Source of the DNA: G965197005 sp965197005
GTDB lineage: Bacteria > Pseudomonadota > Gammaproteobacteria > Pseudomonadales > Oceanobacteraceae
DNA: 64,000 bases
Direction: 5' to 3'
NCBI GenBank assembly: GCA_965197005.1
Contig: OZ239982.1
Coordinates: 62,001-126,000, forward strand
The notes beneath the pieces are model-generated. The model saw only the letters and a list, made by a program, of their open reading frames with translations, did not search any database and was not told where the DNA came from. Below, piece by piece: positions 1 to 7,257 of this stretch (the first letter of the stretch is position 1; every line of letters begins with the position of its first letter). The translations under genes and the position numbers were made by a program.

Positions 1-155
1 CGTTCCCCAGTTCTAGTGTTGGTAAAAAAAATTATTGGTCTTCCATGCCTACACAGACTCTTAAAACAGCGTGGGGGATGGATTTTGGTACAGGGATAAA
101 GAAGGGAATTGAAAAAAGTAATCCGTATTTTGTGCGCCTAGTACGTATTAGATAA
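1..155 (+). CDS. DUF1566 (Lcl C-terminal) protein, 3' end only
   Basis: This is the last ~50 codons of a gene cut by the left edge, read from base 3 to the TAA at 153-155. It contains a YWSS motif followed by AWGMDFGTG and ends VRLVRIR, the usual closing pattern of the DUF1566/Lcl C-terminal domain. The next gene ends almost identically (RLRLVRSR), so the two look like tandem paralogues. The function of this domain is unknown, and the N-terminus and any signal peptide lie outside the window. Confidence 0.75.
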   Translation, partial: FPSSSVGKKNYWSSMPTQTLKTAWGMDFGTGIKKGIEKSNPYFVRLVRIR

Positions 156-180
156 ATAATCTGTCACTGTGAATAAAGCT

Positions 181-223
181 GTTAGGCGTAGTGCCGTATA
201 CCTAACACTGACAAGGTTTTTTT
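181..223 (+). terminator. Possible weak terminator after the first DUF1566 gene
   Basis: GTTAGG at 181-186 and CCTAAC at 201-206 form a 6-bp inverted repeat. A run of seven T follows at 217-223. The T run starts about 10 bases after the stem and the stem is short, so this is a weak candidate. Confidence 0.25.
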
Positions 224-301
224 AAGAATCGTGGTACTTCTAGTAATGCGAGATATTTTAAAAAAGCACAGTTAGTATATTGATTTATAAAGGAACATAG
301 T

Positions 302-829
302 ATGAACAACATTATCCGTAACTATTTAAATATGGCTGTCGCTATAAGCCTAAGCCTTGGTGCTTATACTGTGTTAGCAGCACCAATTTGTAAAAATAAT
401 ATCATGGCTAGCACGCCCAGCTCAGACTTTATAGATAATAATGATGGCACTATCACTCATAAAACTACGGGGTTAATGTGGAAAAAATGTCCTGAAGGGT
501 TAGAGGGTGCTGATTGTGCAACATACACAGTGGCTAATAAAAATTGGAAAGAGGCATTGGAAATGGCCAATACATCAACATTTGCAGGGTATGATGATTG
601 GCGTTTGCCGAATATAAAAGAATTGAATAGCATTGTAGAGCGTCGTTGCTCTTACCCTACAATTAATAAAAATATTTTTCCTAATCCCAACGCCACTTCT
701 GGTATCTATCGGTCGTCTTCTTATGATGTTAGTGGTAATGGCGTGTTTATAGTGGACTTTAGAAAATATCAAGAGATGATATACAATAAAAATAGTGTTT
801 TTCGTCTGCGCCTCGTGCGTAGCAGATAG
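302..829 (+). CDS. Exported DUF1566 (Lcl C-terminal) domain protein
   Basis: A 175-residue protein with a signal peptide: a charged start, the hydrophobic stretch MAVAISLSLGAYTVLAA, and probable cleavage after about residue 27. The mature part begins with a FIDNNDGTITHKTTGLMWKK-type segment. It then has NWKEALEMAN, GYDDWRLPNIKEL and the terminal RLRLVRSR, which together are the DUF1566 pattern. Cysteines at the mature N-terminus and in the middle could form disulfides in the periplasm. An AAAGGA ribosome site sits 7-8 bases before the ATG. It lies just downstream of a paralogue truncated by the window edge. Its biological role is unknown; export is inferred from the signal peptide. Confidence 0.8.
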   Translation: MNNIIRNYLNMAVAISLSLGAYTVLAAPICKNNIMASTPSSDFIDNNDGTITHKTTGLMWKKCPEGLEGADCATYTVANKNWKEALEMANTSTFAGYDDWRLPNIKELNSIVERRCSYPTINKNIFPNPNATSGIYRSSSYDVSGNGVFIVDFRKYQEMIYNKNSVFRLRLVRSR

Positions 830-901
830 TTTGTCATTTATTTAAGCATGTACTTGTAAGGGTAGGTGTAAGCAAGGCTAAAATTGAGGTGGCGATATAA
901 A

Positions 902-925
902 AAAAGCGTCTTTATAGACGCTTTT
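902..925. terminator. Bidirectional rho-independent terminator
   Basis: A perfect 10-bp stem (902-911 with 916-925), AAAAGCGTCT pairing with AGACGCTTTT around the loop TTAT. It lies between the convergent DUF1566 gene and the TIGR03545-type gene. A/T flanks on both sides allow it to serve both strands. Confidence 0.85.
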
Positions 926-942
926 GGGGTTGTTGCTTTGGC

Positions 943-2844
943 TTAGAATAAACTTTTGAGTTTATTTTGGGCTTTGTTTTTGAGTTTGTCTTCTTCTGCT
1001 TTGCGCTTGGCTTCGGCTTCTTTTTTGAGTTTGTCTTCTTCTGCTTTGCGCTTGGCTTCGGCTTCTTTTTTAAGTCGTTCTTCTTCTGCTTTGCGTTTTT
1101 CTTGGGCTTTGCGCTGTTGTTGTTTTTTAAAGTCTTCAAGTTCGGCGCTGCCTAGTTTTTCAAGTTTTGCCAAACTTGCGTTTAGGTTACCTTGTTGGAG
1201 GTCTAGCTGTTGTAGTTTGTCGGTATATTTGCCTGCGTAGGCTTGCATTTTTTCTTGTAGTTTGGCTTTGAGCTTGGCTTCTAGCTCTTTTTGTTTGGCG
1301 TTTAGGCGAGCTTGAATGGCTTGGCTGACTTTTTGTTCTAAGTTGGAGTTTAAGCCAATTTTAGGCGAGCTAATTTGACCGTTGGCAGTGGCGTTAATAT
1401 TAAAGTTGTTGATGCCTTTAAGTGCGATGCCTAGTTCTTTGCCCACTAAGGTGGTGGCTGTGCTGCTAAAGTTGGTTTGGTAGAGTTTTGAGGTGAGTTT
1501 GGATTGAATGTTTTGCGAGCGCACCTGTGCGTTAAGTTGAGTGTTCATTTTTGCGGAGTTGAGTTGTATGCCTGCCATACCTAAGTTTAGGTTGTCTAAA
1601 TTCCAGTTTTTAATTTGTAATTTGGCGGTTTCTGTTCCGGGTTTTTTGCGGTAATCAAGTATAATATCGCCTGCAATGGCGGTGATTTTAGGTAGTTTTT
1701 GGGCGGCAATTTGTATCGTTGAGGGTTTGCCTAAAATGATTTGTTCATTGGTAATGTCATTTAAGCGAATGGCAAAGTTGCCAGTGGGTACGCTGGCGGA
1801 TAGCTCGCCTTTACGAATTAAGAAGCTAACCCAAGGTCGGGCGGTAGGAAAATGCACATACCGTCCTATTAATCTGGCTGGGGCTTTTTCTTCTTTGGTA
1901 TCGCTGGTGCTGGCTTCAAGTGCTGAGGCTAAATAGGGGCGTAGTCTTTGATACCAGTATAGTGTTTGTTTGGCGTAGCTGCCTATTTTAGGTCCAAATA
2001 ATAAGCCTGCTAATTCGGTGACACCTTGGGCGTTTAATTTGTATTTGTCGCTTAGGTGTTGGTAGTCTTCGTTGGGGGCTTGTTTTAGTTGTTTGAATTT
2101 TTCACGCAGTTCTTGTTGTGCGCTATCTAGGGTGTTTTTGGCGTTGGCAACGGCTTGTTTGTCGGCTTTGATGTCGGCTTTTAGTCTGTCTAGCTGTTGT
2201 TTTCGTTGTTTAAATTCTTCTAGGTTGTTAATTGGTGTGTTAAGCAGTTTGTTTGCTCGCTTTTCATAGTCGCTTAATTTGTTGCTATCTGGCAAGGCGT
2301 TGAGGCTTTGTTCTATTTCTTTGCTGTAAGTGGCGTAAGATTGTTTTAATGCTTCTCCTGCGGCAATGGTTTTAAGCGGTTCACGGGCGAGCATTTCTTC
2401 TGCACTTGGTAGTTTTTTGGCTACTTGTGTGAGTTTTTCTTGCACTGTTTTTGGGGCGTCTTTTGCTTTTTCTTTCTGTTTAATCGCACCAGAGGTTTTG
2501 CGCTCGGTATGAAAGCGCATTGCCTGCATGTTTAAATCATGCAGCATAAATTTACCTTGAAATAAAGGTGCAAGCTCTAAGTTAGCTTGGGTGTTGCCAA
2601 TTTGCACAATATTTTGCATGGGCTTGTTAGCGTTGGTTATTTGTAAGTTTGTGAGTTTAAAGCCAAGTGGGTTAAAAGAGAGGTCTACGTCGTCTAGTTC
2701 TACTTTTGCGCCAGCTATTTTGCTGCCGCCATATTCGATGCTTAGTTTAAATAGGGGGGCTGCTAGTAGCATAAAAAAGCCTAATAACAGTCCAATAATA
2801 AGTACAAATCCAAGTAAACCTTGCCAGCGGATAATCTGTTTCAT
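943..2844 (-). CDS. TIGR03545-type envelope protein (AsmA-like)
   Basis: A 633-residue protein with one N-terminal membrane anchor (about residues 9-31, LLGFVLIIGLLLGFFMLLAA). A large, presumably periplasmic part follows, starting with a segment typical of AsmA-like lipid-transfer proteins (VELDDVDLSFNPLGFKLTNL). The middle has a long charged coiled coil (about 160-270). The C-terminus is an almost pure Lys/Glu/Ala helix built from 15-residue repeats. It matches my memory of TIGR03545, a family found next to TIGR03546 in outer-membrane bacteria, and the neighbour here is a TIGR03546-type protein ending 9 bp upstream. A role in envelope lipid handling is only an inference; no biochemical function is established that I know of. 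Confidence 0.75.
   Translation of the reverse strand: MKQIIRWQGLLGFVLIIGLLLGFFMLLAAPLFKLSIEYGGSKIAGAKVELDDVDLSFNPLGFKLTNLQITNANKPMQNIVQIGNTQANLELAPLFQGKFMLHDLNMQAMRFHTERKTSGAIKQKEKAKDAPKTVQEKLTQVAKKLPSAEEMLAREPLKTIAAGEALKQSYATYSKEIEQSLNALPDSNKLSDYEKRANKLLNTPINNLEEFKQRKQQLDRLKADIKADKQAVANAKNTLDSAQQELREKFKQLKQAPNEDYQHLSDKYKLNAQGVTELAGLLFGPKIGSYAKQTLYWYQRLRPYLASALEASTSDTKEEKAPARLIGRYVHFPTARPWVSFLIRKGELSASVPTGNFAIRLNDITNEQIILGKPSTIQIAAQKLPKITAIAGDIILDYRKKPGTETAKLQIKNWNLDNLNLGMAGIQLNSAKMNTQLNAQVRSQNIQSKLTSKLYQTNFSSTATTLVGKELGIALKGINNFNINATANGQISSPKIGLNSNLEQKVSQAIQARLNAKQKELEAKLKAKLQEKMQAYAGKYTDKLQQLDLQQGNLNASLAKLEKLGSAELEDFKKQQQRKAQEKRKAEEERLKKEAEAKRKAEEDKLKKEAEAKRKAEEDKLKNKAQNKLKSLF
982..1101. 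repeat. 45-bp in-frame tandem repeat
   Basis: Two identical 45-bp units (982-1026 and 1027-1071) are followed by a diverged third (1072 to about 1101). On the minus strand they encode 15-residue units of the type KAEEDKLKKEAEAKR at the C-terminus of the TIGR03545-type protein. The identity of the DNA copies suggests recent slippage or ongoing length variation. Confidence 0.9.
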
Positions 2845-2853
2845 GTTCTCTCC

Positions 2854-3363
2854 TTAGCCGTAAAATTTTTGATATAAAGTGAAGAAGTGGCTGGCTTTAA
2901 TTAGCTGCACAATTTTGAGTGTGTTGACCCATTTTAGTACTCGACTGCGATATTTGATGATTAAAAAACGGGTAATAAAGAACATGGGTATAAATGCAAT
3001 GAGTGAGAATACTAAGCTGCCTAGGGTTATGGTGTTGTTAAAATCGGTAATACGCCAAAAGTCGGATTGGTATAGCTGCCGCCAAAAGTCGTATAGTGCT
3101 GGGGCGAGCAGGAGTTTTTCGCCGATAAGTATAAATAGTGGGTCAAGTAAATAGGCTAATGCGCTAAAGAGGGCAATGCTTAATAAAAAACTGCTAAAGT
3201 TGACTCGAATAATACAGGCAATTAGCAGTAGTAATAAGTTGTGTATACTCCAAAGTGGGGTTAAACCAACTACCATGCCAAGTACAAAAGCCAGTGCAAT
3301 TTGCCAAGGGGCTACTTCAGAGTTTAAAGCGTGCAGTAATTTTGCGATAGAGTCGAACATCAA
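2854..3363 (-). CDS. TIGR03546/DUF2062-type membrane protein
   Basis: A 169-residue protein of the DUF2062-like type. The N-terminal APWQIALAFVLGMVVGLTPLW stretch, followed by hydrophobic segments (about 45-65, 68-80 and 110-135), suggests 3-4 membrane helices. It forms a two-gene unit with the TIGR03545-type gene, which begins 9 bp after this stop codon. A second ATG one codon in (MFDSIAK) is an equally possible start. The co-occurrence of these two families is known; the function is not. Confidence 0.75.
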   Translation of the reverse strand: MMFDSIAKLLHALNSEVAPWQIALAFVLGMVVGLTPLWSIHNLLLLLIACIIRVNFSSFLLSIALFSALAYLLDPLFILIGEKLLLAPALYDFWRQLYQSDFWRITDFNNTITLGSLVFSLIAFIPMFFITRFLIIKYRSRVLKWVNTLKIVQLIKASHFFTLYQKFYG

Positions 3364-3552
3364 ATCTGTCCTCGTTGTGTGTGGGTAAACAAAATTAAAG
3401 TGCTAATGTATAGCAGATAAGGTACTTTTAAAAGCATAAAATAAACATTTTGAAATAAGGCTTATGTTTAGGTTGTGATGGCGTTGTGGGTATTGGTTAG
3501 GGGTGGTTTTTTATATTCGATAGTGCAGGCTTATTCTGTTTAAGGGAGTGTT

Positions 3553-3578
3553 AATAAGACCTCATTTGAGGTCTTATT
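3553..3578. terminator. Hairpin downstream of the queuosine-precursor transporter
   Basis: An 11-bp perfect stem (AATAAGACCTC at 3553-3563 and GAGGTCTTATT at 3568-3578) with a 4-base loop begins 7 bp past the transporter stop codon. The U tract on the minus strand is short (CTTATTAAC), so termination may be incomplete. Confidence 0.6.
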
Positions 3579-3585
3579 GATGGCT

Positions 3586-4248
3586 TTAAGAGGTTGATGT
3601 ATTTGGCGTGCGGCGAGCAAGGATTTTTTGTTGTAGATAATTTAGTAGTACGCCATAGGCGGGTAAAAAGACCAAAAAGCCCATAAATAGTTTAAAGAGA
3701 TAATCTACAGTGCCAATTTCTATCCAGTTTTCTGCCATAAACGCATCGCTACTTTTATAAAAGGCGATACTAAAAAAGCATAGGCTATCAAGCAAATTAC
3801 CAATAAAGGTGGAGGCGGCAGGGGCAACCCACCAGCGAGCTTGGCGGCGGAGGCGGTCAAATACGTAAATGTCCATCAGTTGGCCTAGCACATAAGCACT
3901 AAAGCTGGCGATGACAATACGAAAAACAAATAGGTTAAATTCGTATAGTCCTGTATGTCCAACAAATTTGCCTGAGAAAAATGCCACTGAGACATAGTAA
4001 GAAATAAATAAGGCGGGGAACATGGCGTAAAATATCATTTTACGGGCAAAGTGTTTGCCAAAGATACGCACACTTAAGTCGGTGACTAAAAAGATAAAGG
4101 GAAAGGTTAGTGCTCCCCAAGTGGTGTCTATGCTGCCCATTTGCAGTGGAATTTGAACTAAGTAATTGCTAACAGCAATAATAAAAATATGTAGGCTAAC
4201 TAGCCAAAGTAAGGCATGGGTAAATTGCCTAGAGGTTAAATTAAGCAT
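3586..4248 (-). CDS. yhhQ: Queuosine precursor transporter (YhhQ/VUT family)
   Basis: A 220-residue integral membrane protein of COG1738, with about six hydrophobic helices. Characteristic segments include DLSVRIFGKHFARKMIF and a C-terminal helix pair after FIGNLLDSLCFFSIAFY. E. coli YhhQ imports 7-cyano- and 7-aminomethyl-7-deazaguanine for queuosine synthesis. The open frame extends upstream to 4347, but the ATG at 4248 (MLNLTSRQF) is chosen for two reasons. It has an AAGGAAC ribosome site 5-6 bases upstream, and the extension would run through a strong promoter and a structured leader. That leader fits a preQ1-I riboswitch and supports the substrate. Confidence 0.88.
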   Translation of the reverse strand: MLNLTSRQFTHALLWLVSLHIFIIAVSNYLVQIPLQMGSIDTTWGALTFPFIFLVTDLSVRIFGKHFARKMIFYAMFPALFISYYVSVAFFSGKFVGHTGLYEFNLFVFRIVIASFSAYVLGQLMDIYVFDRLRRQARWWVAPAASTFIGNLLDSLCFFSIAFYKSSDAFMAENWIEIGTVDYLFKLFMGFLVFLPAYGVLLNYLQQKILARRTPNTSTS

Positions 4249-4252
4249 GATT

Positions 4253-4295
4253 GTTCCTTTTTGGTTAATAAATGCTAGGGGTGAGGGAACCCTAG
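4253..4295 (-). promoter_or_regulatory. Candidate preQ1-I riboswitch (translational)
   Basis: On the minus strand, CTAGGG (4295-4290) pairs with CCCTAG (4280-4275) around a 9-nt loop that starts TTCC. That TTCC can pair with GGAA (4257-4254), which is the core of the yhhQ ribosome site, through a 17-nt A/U-rich linker. This is the H-type pseudoknot layout of preQ1-I aptamers: P1, then the P2 5' strand, a C-containing loop, the P1 3' strand, an A-rich L3 and the P2 3' strand in the Shine-Dalgarno. The linker is longer than in classic members. Ligand binding is inferred. Confidence 0.65.
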
Positions 4296-4303
4296 GGGGC
4301 GTG

Positions 4304-4331
4304 ATTATAAATAATTTAATTAAATAATCAA
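4304..4331 (-). promoter_or_regulatory. Sigma-70 promoter of yhhQ
   Basis: On the minus strand, TTGATT (4331-4326) is followed by a 16-bp AT-rich spacer and TATAAT (4309-4304). Transcription would start near 4297, immediately 5' of the candidate riboswitch stem. The leader would therefore contain essentially only the aptamer and the ribosome site. Confidence 0.65.
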
Positions 4332-4463
4332 GAGGTATGCTGCGCATTTTAAGGTTGTTTGTTTTAAGAGCAGATGTTGAGTTTTTTTATAAAAAATAAA
4401 TACATTTCGTGGTTTTTGTGTCTTTCGCTGTTAGAATTTTATTTTTTATTTGAGGAGTTCAAT

Positions 4464-5321
4464 ATGGCGTATCTTTGGGGCGTGACGATTTTATGGGCGT
4501 TTTCTTTTAGTTTAATTGGTGTTTATTTGGCAGGGCAGGTAGACAGTTATTTTGCGGTATTAACTCGCATTACGCTTGCTGCTTTGGTGTTTTTGCCCTT
4601 TTTGTTGCGGCGTAAAATTGCCCCTAAATTAGCGGGGTGGTTGATGTTAATTGGGGCGGTGCAGTTGGGCGTTATGTATTTGTTTTATTATCGCTCATTT
4701 TTGTTGTTAAGCGTGCCTGAGGTGTTGATTTTTACTATTTTTACTCCTGTTTATGTGACTTTGATTTATGATTTATTAAGCAGGCGTTTGCATGTTGGTT
4801 ATTTGGTTAGTGCGTTGTTGGCGATAGCAGGGGCGGCCGTTATGCGTTATAGCAGTTTGTCAGAAGATTTTTGGACGGGTTTTTTTGTGGTGCAAGGTGC
4901 AAACCTTTGTTTTGCCGCTGGGCAGGTGGGTTATAAACGGTTGTTGGAGGTGTATCCGCAACAAGGTCGGCAGCAAGATATTTTTGGTTGGTTTTATTTG
5001 GGGGCTTTGTTGGTGGTCATTGCTGCTTGGTTATTGTTGGGTTCTGATAAGTATCCTACGCAAGTTCATCAATGGGGTATTTTGCTTTGGCTGGGTGTGG
5101 TTGCATCAGGGCTGGGTTATTTTTTGTGGAATAAAGGCGCAACGTTGGTTAATAGTGGGCAGTTGGCGGTTATGAATAATGTGCTTATTCCTGCTGGTTT
5201 GCTGGTTAATTTGCTGATTTGGAATCGAGATACGGACTTATTGCGCTTAACCTTAGGGGCGGTTATTTTACTTGCGGCATTGTGGCTTAATCATAAGTGG
5301 GTAGGCAGAAAGTCTGCTTAA
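4464..5321 (+). CDS. EamA/DMT-family permease
   Basis: A 285-residue protein with about ten membrane helices in two EamA repeats. Repeat one starts at MAYLWGVTILWAFSFSLIGVYLA. Repeat two follows a PEVLIFTIFTPVYVTLIYDLLSRR-type segment and ends near WNKGATLVNSGQLAVMNNVL. Drug/metabolite transporters of this type export or import small metabolites; the substrate is not predictable here. The frame is open from 4374, but the ATG at 4464 has a GAGGAG ribosome site 7 bases upstream and starts right at the first family helix, so I prefer it. A strong terminator follows. Confidence 0.85.
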   Translation: MAYLWGVTILWAFSFSLIGVYLAGQVDSYFAVLTRITLAALVFLPFLLRRKIAPKLAGWLMLIGAVQLGVMYLFYYRSFLLLSVPEVLIFTIFTPVYVTLIYDLLSRRLHVGYLVSALLAIAGAAVMRYSSLSEDFWTGFFVVQGANLCFAAGQVGYKRLLEVYPQQGRQQDIFGWFYLGALLVVIAAWLLLGSDKYPTQVHQWGILLWLGVVASGLGYFLWNKGATLVNSGQLAVMNNVLIPAGLLVNLLIWNRDTDLLRLTLGAVILLAALWLNHKWVGRKSA

Positions 5322-5343
5322 ATTTGATGGATATTAAGAAAGT

Positions 5344-5370
5344 AAAAAAAGGGCGTTATGCCCTTTTTTT
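5344..5370. terminator. Bidirectional rho-independent terminator
   Basis: AAAAAAAGGGC (5344-5354), loop GTTAT, GCCCTTTTTTT (5360-5370). With seven A and seven T flanking a GC core it is symmetric. It lies between the convergent EamA permease and lipoprotein genes. Confidence 0.92.
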
Positions 5371-5381
5371 GTGGGGTTTGT

Positions 5382-5879
5382 TTATTTGGTTAGGTAAAAG
5401 TCGTAAAGGACATCGTTTGGGTAGCCTTGTGCGTCTTTTTCTTTGCTATTACCAATATAAAGTTTGCCATCTTTAATTAAATACACCCCTTTAGTTGTAA
5501 CGCCTTTACAGGTTAAGTCTATTTTGTTTAAGGTCACGCCTGAACTTGCGGTTTTGGTGCCAGCTTTGGTGTAAGAGCAGCTTTCTGTCTTTTGTGATGT
5601 ATCAGGTTTGCCAGAGCATTGTGTATTGGCAAAGTATGCACTTACTATTAATTTGGTGGTTGTGCTGTCTATATTTGAATTAATTTTAAGTGATTTTACT
5701 TTAGTAGATAGGGTGGTTTTTAATGTTTTTTTAGCAAAATTTTGTAGTTCTGTGCCGGCATAGCAGCGGGACCAGTTGCCTTCAAAGCTATCGCTGTTGC
5801 TAGAGCTGCTAGCACCACCGCAGGCGGTTAATAGGCTTAGGGTTAGTAGGCTTAGGGTAAATAAGAGTGTGGTTTGCAT
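5382..5879 (-). CDS. Small hypothetical lipoprotein
   Basis: A 165-residue protein with a type II signal peptide: MQTTLLFTLSLLTLSLLTAC with the lipobox LLTAC and lipidation at Cys20, then a Ser-rich linker (GGASSSSNSDS). The mature domain begins FEGNWSRCYAG and carries several cysteines. The segment ending TSQKTESCSYTKAG and the closing YLIKDGKLYIGNSKEKDAQG suggest a small beta-rich periplasmic domain. It stands alone between a terminator and its own promoter. The ribosome site AAGGAG is strong. I do not recognise the family. Confidence 0.75.
   Translation of the reverse strand: MQTTLLFTLSLLTLSLLTACGGASSSSNSDSFEGNWSRCYAGTELQNFAKKTLKTTLSTKVKSLKINSNIDSTTTKLIVSAYFANTQCSGKPDTSQKTESCSYTKAGTKTASSGVTLNKIDLTCKGVTTKGVYLIKDGKLYIGNSKEKDAQGYPNDVLYDFYLTK
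5832..5861. repeat. 15-bp direct duplication in the lipoprotein signal peptide
   Basis: TAGGCTTAGGGT occurs at 5832-5843 and again at 5847-5858, a 15-bp period. It encodes the repeated SLLTL/SLLTA in the hydrophobic core of the signal peptide. Confidence 0.7.
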
Positions 5880-5911
5880 GGGTGCGCTCCTTGATGAGTT
5901 AGAAGTTATTT

Positions 5912-5920
5912 ATTATAGCA
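5912..5920 (-). promoter_or_regulatory. Extended -10 promoter of the lipoprotein gene
   Basis: The minus strand reads TGCTATAAT (5920-5912), an extended -10 element about 35 bp before the ATG. The -35 region is poor. Confidence 0.45.
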
Positions 5921-6058
5921 AATGACTTTTATTATTCATACTTTTTATCTGTGCATGTTTTATTTTTATGCATTGCTTGTGGGCGGTTTAATTGGGGCAA
6001 GTGATTGTGCAGTAGGGTGCGGTGCTGGTGCTTGCATTTATTTGCGGTTATTGTAACC

Positions 6059-6087
6059 TTGCCAGAAATGGGTTTTCTAGGTATGTA
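6059..6087 (+). promoter_or_regulatory. Likely sigma-70 promoter of speE
   Basis: TTGCCA (6059-6064), a 17-bp spacer and TATGTA (6082-6087). The predicted start, near 6094, leaves a leader of about 20 nt before the speE ATG. Confidence 0.5.
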
Positions 6088-6112
6088 ATTTCATTTAATT
6101 TATGAGTATTTT

Positions 6113-6985
6113 ATGATTAAAAACAACAGGTTATCGTCAGATTGGTTTAGTGAGCCATTTGTCAGTGAGGGTTCGGCATTTTCTTTAAAAGTGATTGAGA
6201 AATTAGAATCTGTACGCAGTGAGTTTCAAACCATTGATATGTATGCAACTGAAGCATTTGGTAATTTGATGGTTATTGATGGTTGCACTATGGTCAGCGC
6301 ACGTGAGAATTTTATTTACCATGAAATGATGGCGCATATACCGCTGTTTGCCCATTGCAATCCAGAGCGTGTTGTTATTATTGGTGGTGGCGATTGCGGT
6401 ACGTTAAAAGAGGTTTTAAAGCATGATGAGGTGCATCAGGTGTGGCAAGTGGATATTGATGAGCAGGTTACACGCATGGCAGAGAAGTATTTTCCAGAGT
6501 TGTGTGATAGCAATCAAGACCCAAGAGCGCATATTTTATTTGATGATGGCATTGCTTGGATTAAACAGGCACCGCCCAGTTCTTTAGATGTGATTATTAT
6601 TGATAGTACTGATCCTGTAGGTCCTGCTGAGGGGTTGTTTGCGGTGGATTTTTATCGGGATTGTTATCGTGCGCTAAAAGCAGATGGGGTGTTGGTGCAG
6701 CAAACGGAGTCGCCTTTGTATCACACGCAGTCGATTATTAAACAGGCGCAAATGGATTTTAAGCAAGCGGGGTTTGTGAGCAGCCATTGTTTTCCTTTTC
6801 CACAGGTGATTTATCCTTCTGGTTGGTGGAGCTGTACCTTGGCGGTTAAGCATGGGTTGGCGAGTGAGTTTAGACAACAGCAAGCGGCTAATAAGTCTTT
6901 TGTAACTCGATATTATAATGCGGGCATTCATCAAGGTGCATTGGCGTTACCAGAGTTTATGCGAGAGGCGTTGCAGGGTGCATAA
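6113..6985 (+). CDS. speE: Spermidine synthase (polyamine aminopropyltransferase)
   Basis: A 290-residue enzyme that transfers the aminopropyl group of decarboxylated SAM to putrescine. The N-terminal beta domain has FQTIDMYATEAFGNLMVIDG. The Rossmann domain has VVIIGGGDCGTLKE, an acidic residue in VWQVDID, and the catalytic IDSTDPVGPAEGLF segment. The usual glycine-rich motif GGGDGG reads GGGDCG here, a small change at the SAM-binding loop. The ribosome site is weak. speE is monocistronic here, followed by the rpmH promoter. No speD was seen nearby. Confidence 0.93.
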   Translation: MIKNNRLSSDWFSEPFVSEGSAFSLKVIEKLESVRSEFQTIDMYATEAFGNLMVIDGCTMVSARENFIYHEMMAHIPLFAHCNPERVVIIGGGDCGTLKEVLKHDEVHQVWQVDIDEQVTRMAEKYFPELCDSNQDPRAHILFDDGIAWIKQAPPSSLDVIIIDSTDPVGPAEGLFAVDFYRDCYRALKADGVLVQQTESPLYHTQSIIKQAQMDFKQAGFVSSHCFPFPQVIYPSGWWSCTLAVKHGLASEFRQQQAANKSFVTRYYNAGIHQGALALPEFMREALQGA

Positions 6986-7018
6986 TTTGTATTTGTGGTA
7001 ATTAAATGGATAAACTGC

Positions 7019-7047
7019 TTGCGGTTTGTGTGTTTTTTTTGTATTAT
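7019..7047 (+). promoter_or_regulatory. Promoter of the rpmH-rnpA operon
   Basis: TTGCGG (7019-7024), a 17-bp spacer rich in T, and TATTAT (7042-7047). It lies about 48 bp before the rpmH ATG. Confidence 0.55.
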
Positions 7048-7094
7048 CCTGCGCCCTTTAACGTAGCTGTATTATTTATTAGTGGAATAAAATT

Positions 7095-7229
7095 ATGAAA
7101 CGTACATTTCAACCTAGTGTTTTAAAACGTAAGCGTACTCACGGATTTCGTGCTCGTATGGCGACTAAAAATGGTCGTAAAGTCTTGGCTCGTCGTCGTG
7201 CAAAAGGACGGCATCAGCTTTGTGTTTAA
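7095..7229 (+). CDS. rpmH: 50S ribosomal protein L34
   Basis: A 44-residue, very basic protein starting MKRTFQPSVLKRKRTHGFRARM and continuing ATKNGRKVLARRRAKGR. This is the complete conserved L34 sequence. It is the first gene of the classic rpmH-rnpA-yidD-yidC-mnmE order and starts 48 bp after a good promoter. In many relatives dnaA lies divergently upstream; here speE does. Confidence 0.98.
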   Translation: MKRTFQPSVLKRKRTHGFRARMATKNGRKVLARRRAKGRHQLCV

Positions 7230-7257
7230 TCTTTATATAAAGTAAGAGTTCTTTATA

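Noticed and set aside
956..1240. Phe/Ser-rich open frames on the plus strand and a Lys-rich one on the minus strand in another frame
   Set aside because: They are mirror frames of the Lys/Glu/Ala repeat of the TIGR03545-type gene and have no ribosome site.
7000..7100. Possible replication origin next to rpmH
   Set aside because: No TTATCCACA-type boxes and no dnaA; the region fits a simple promoter.
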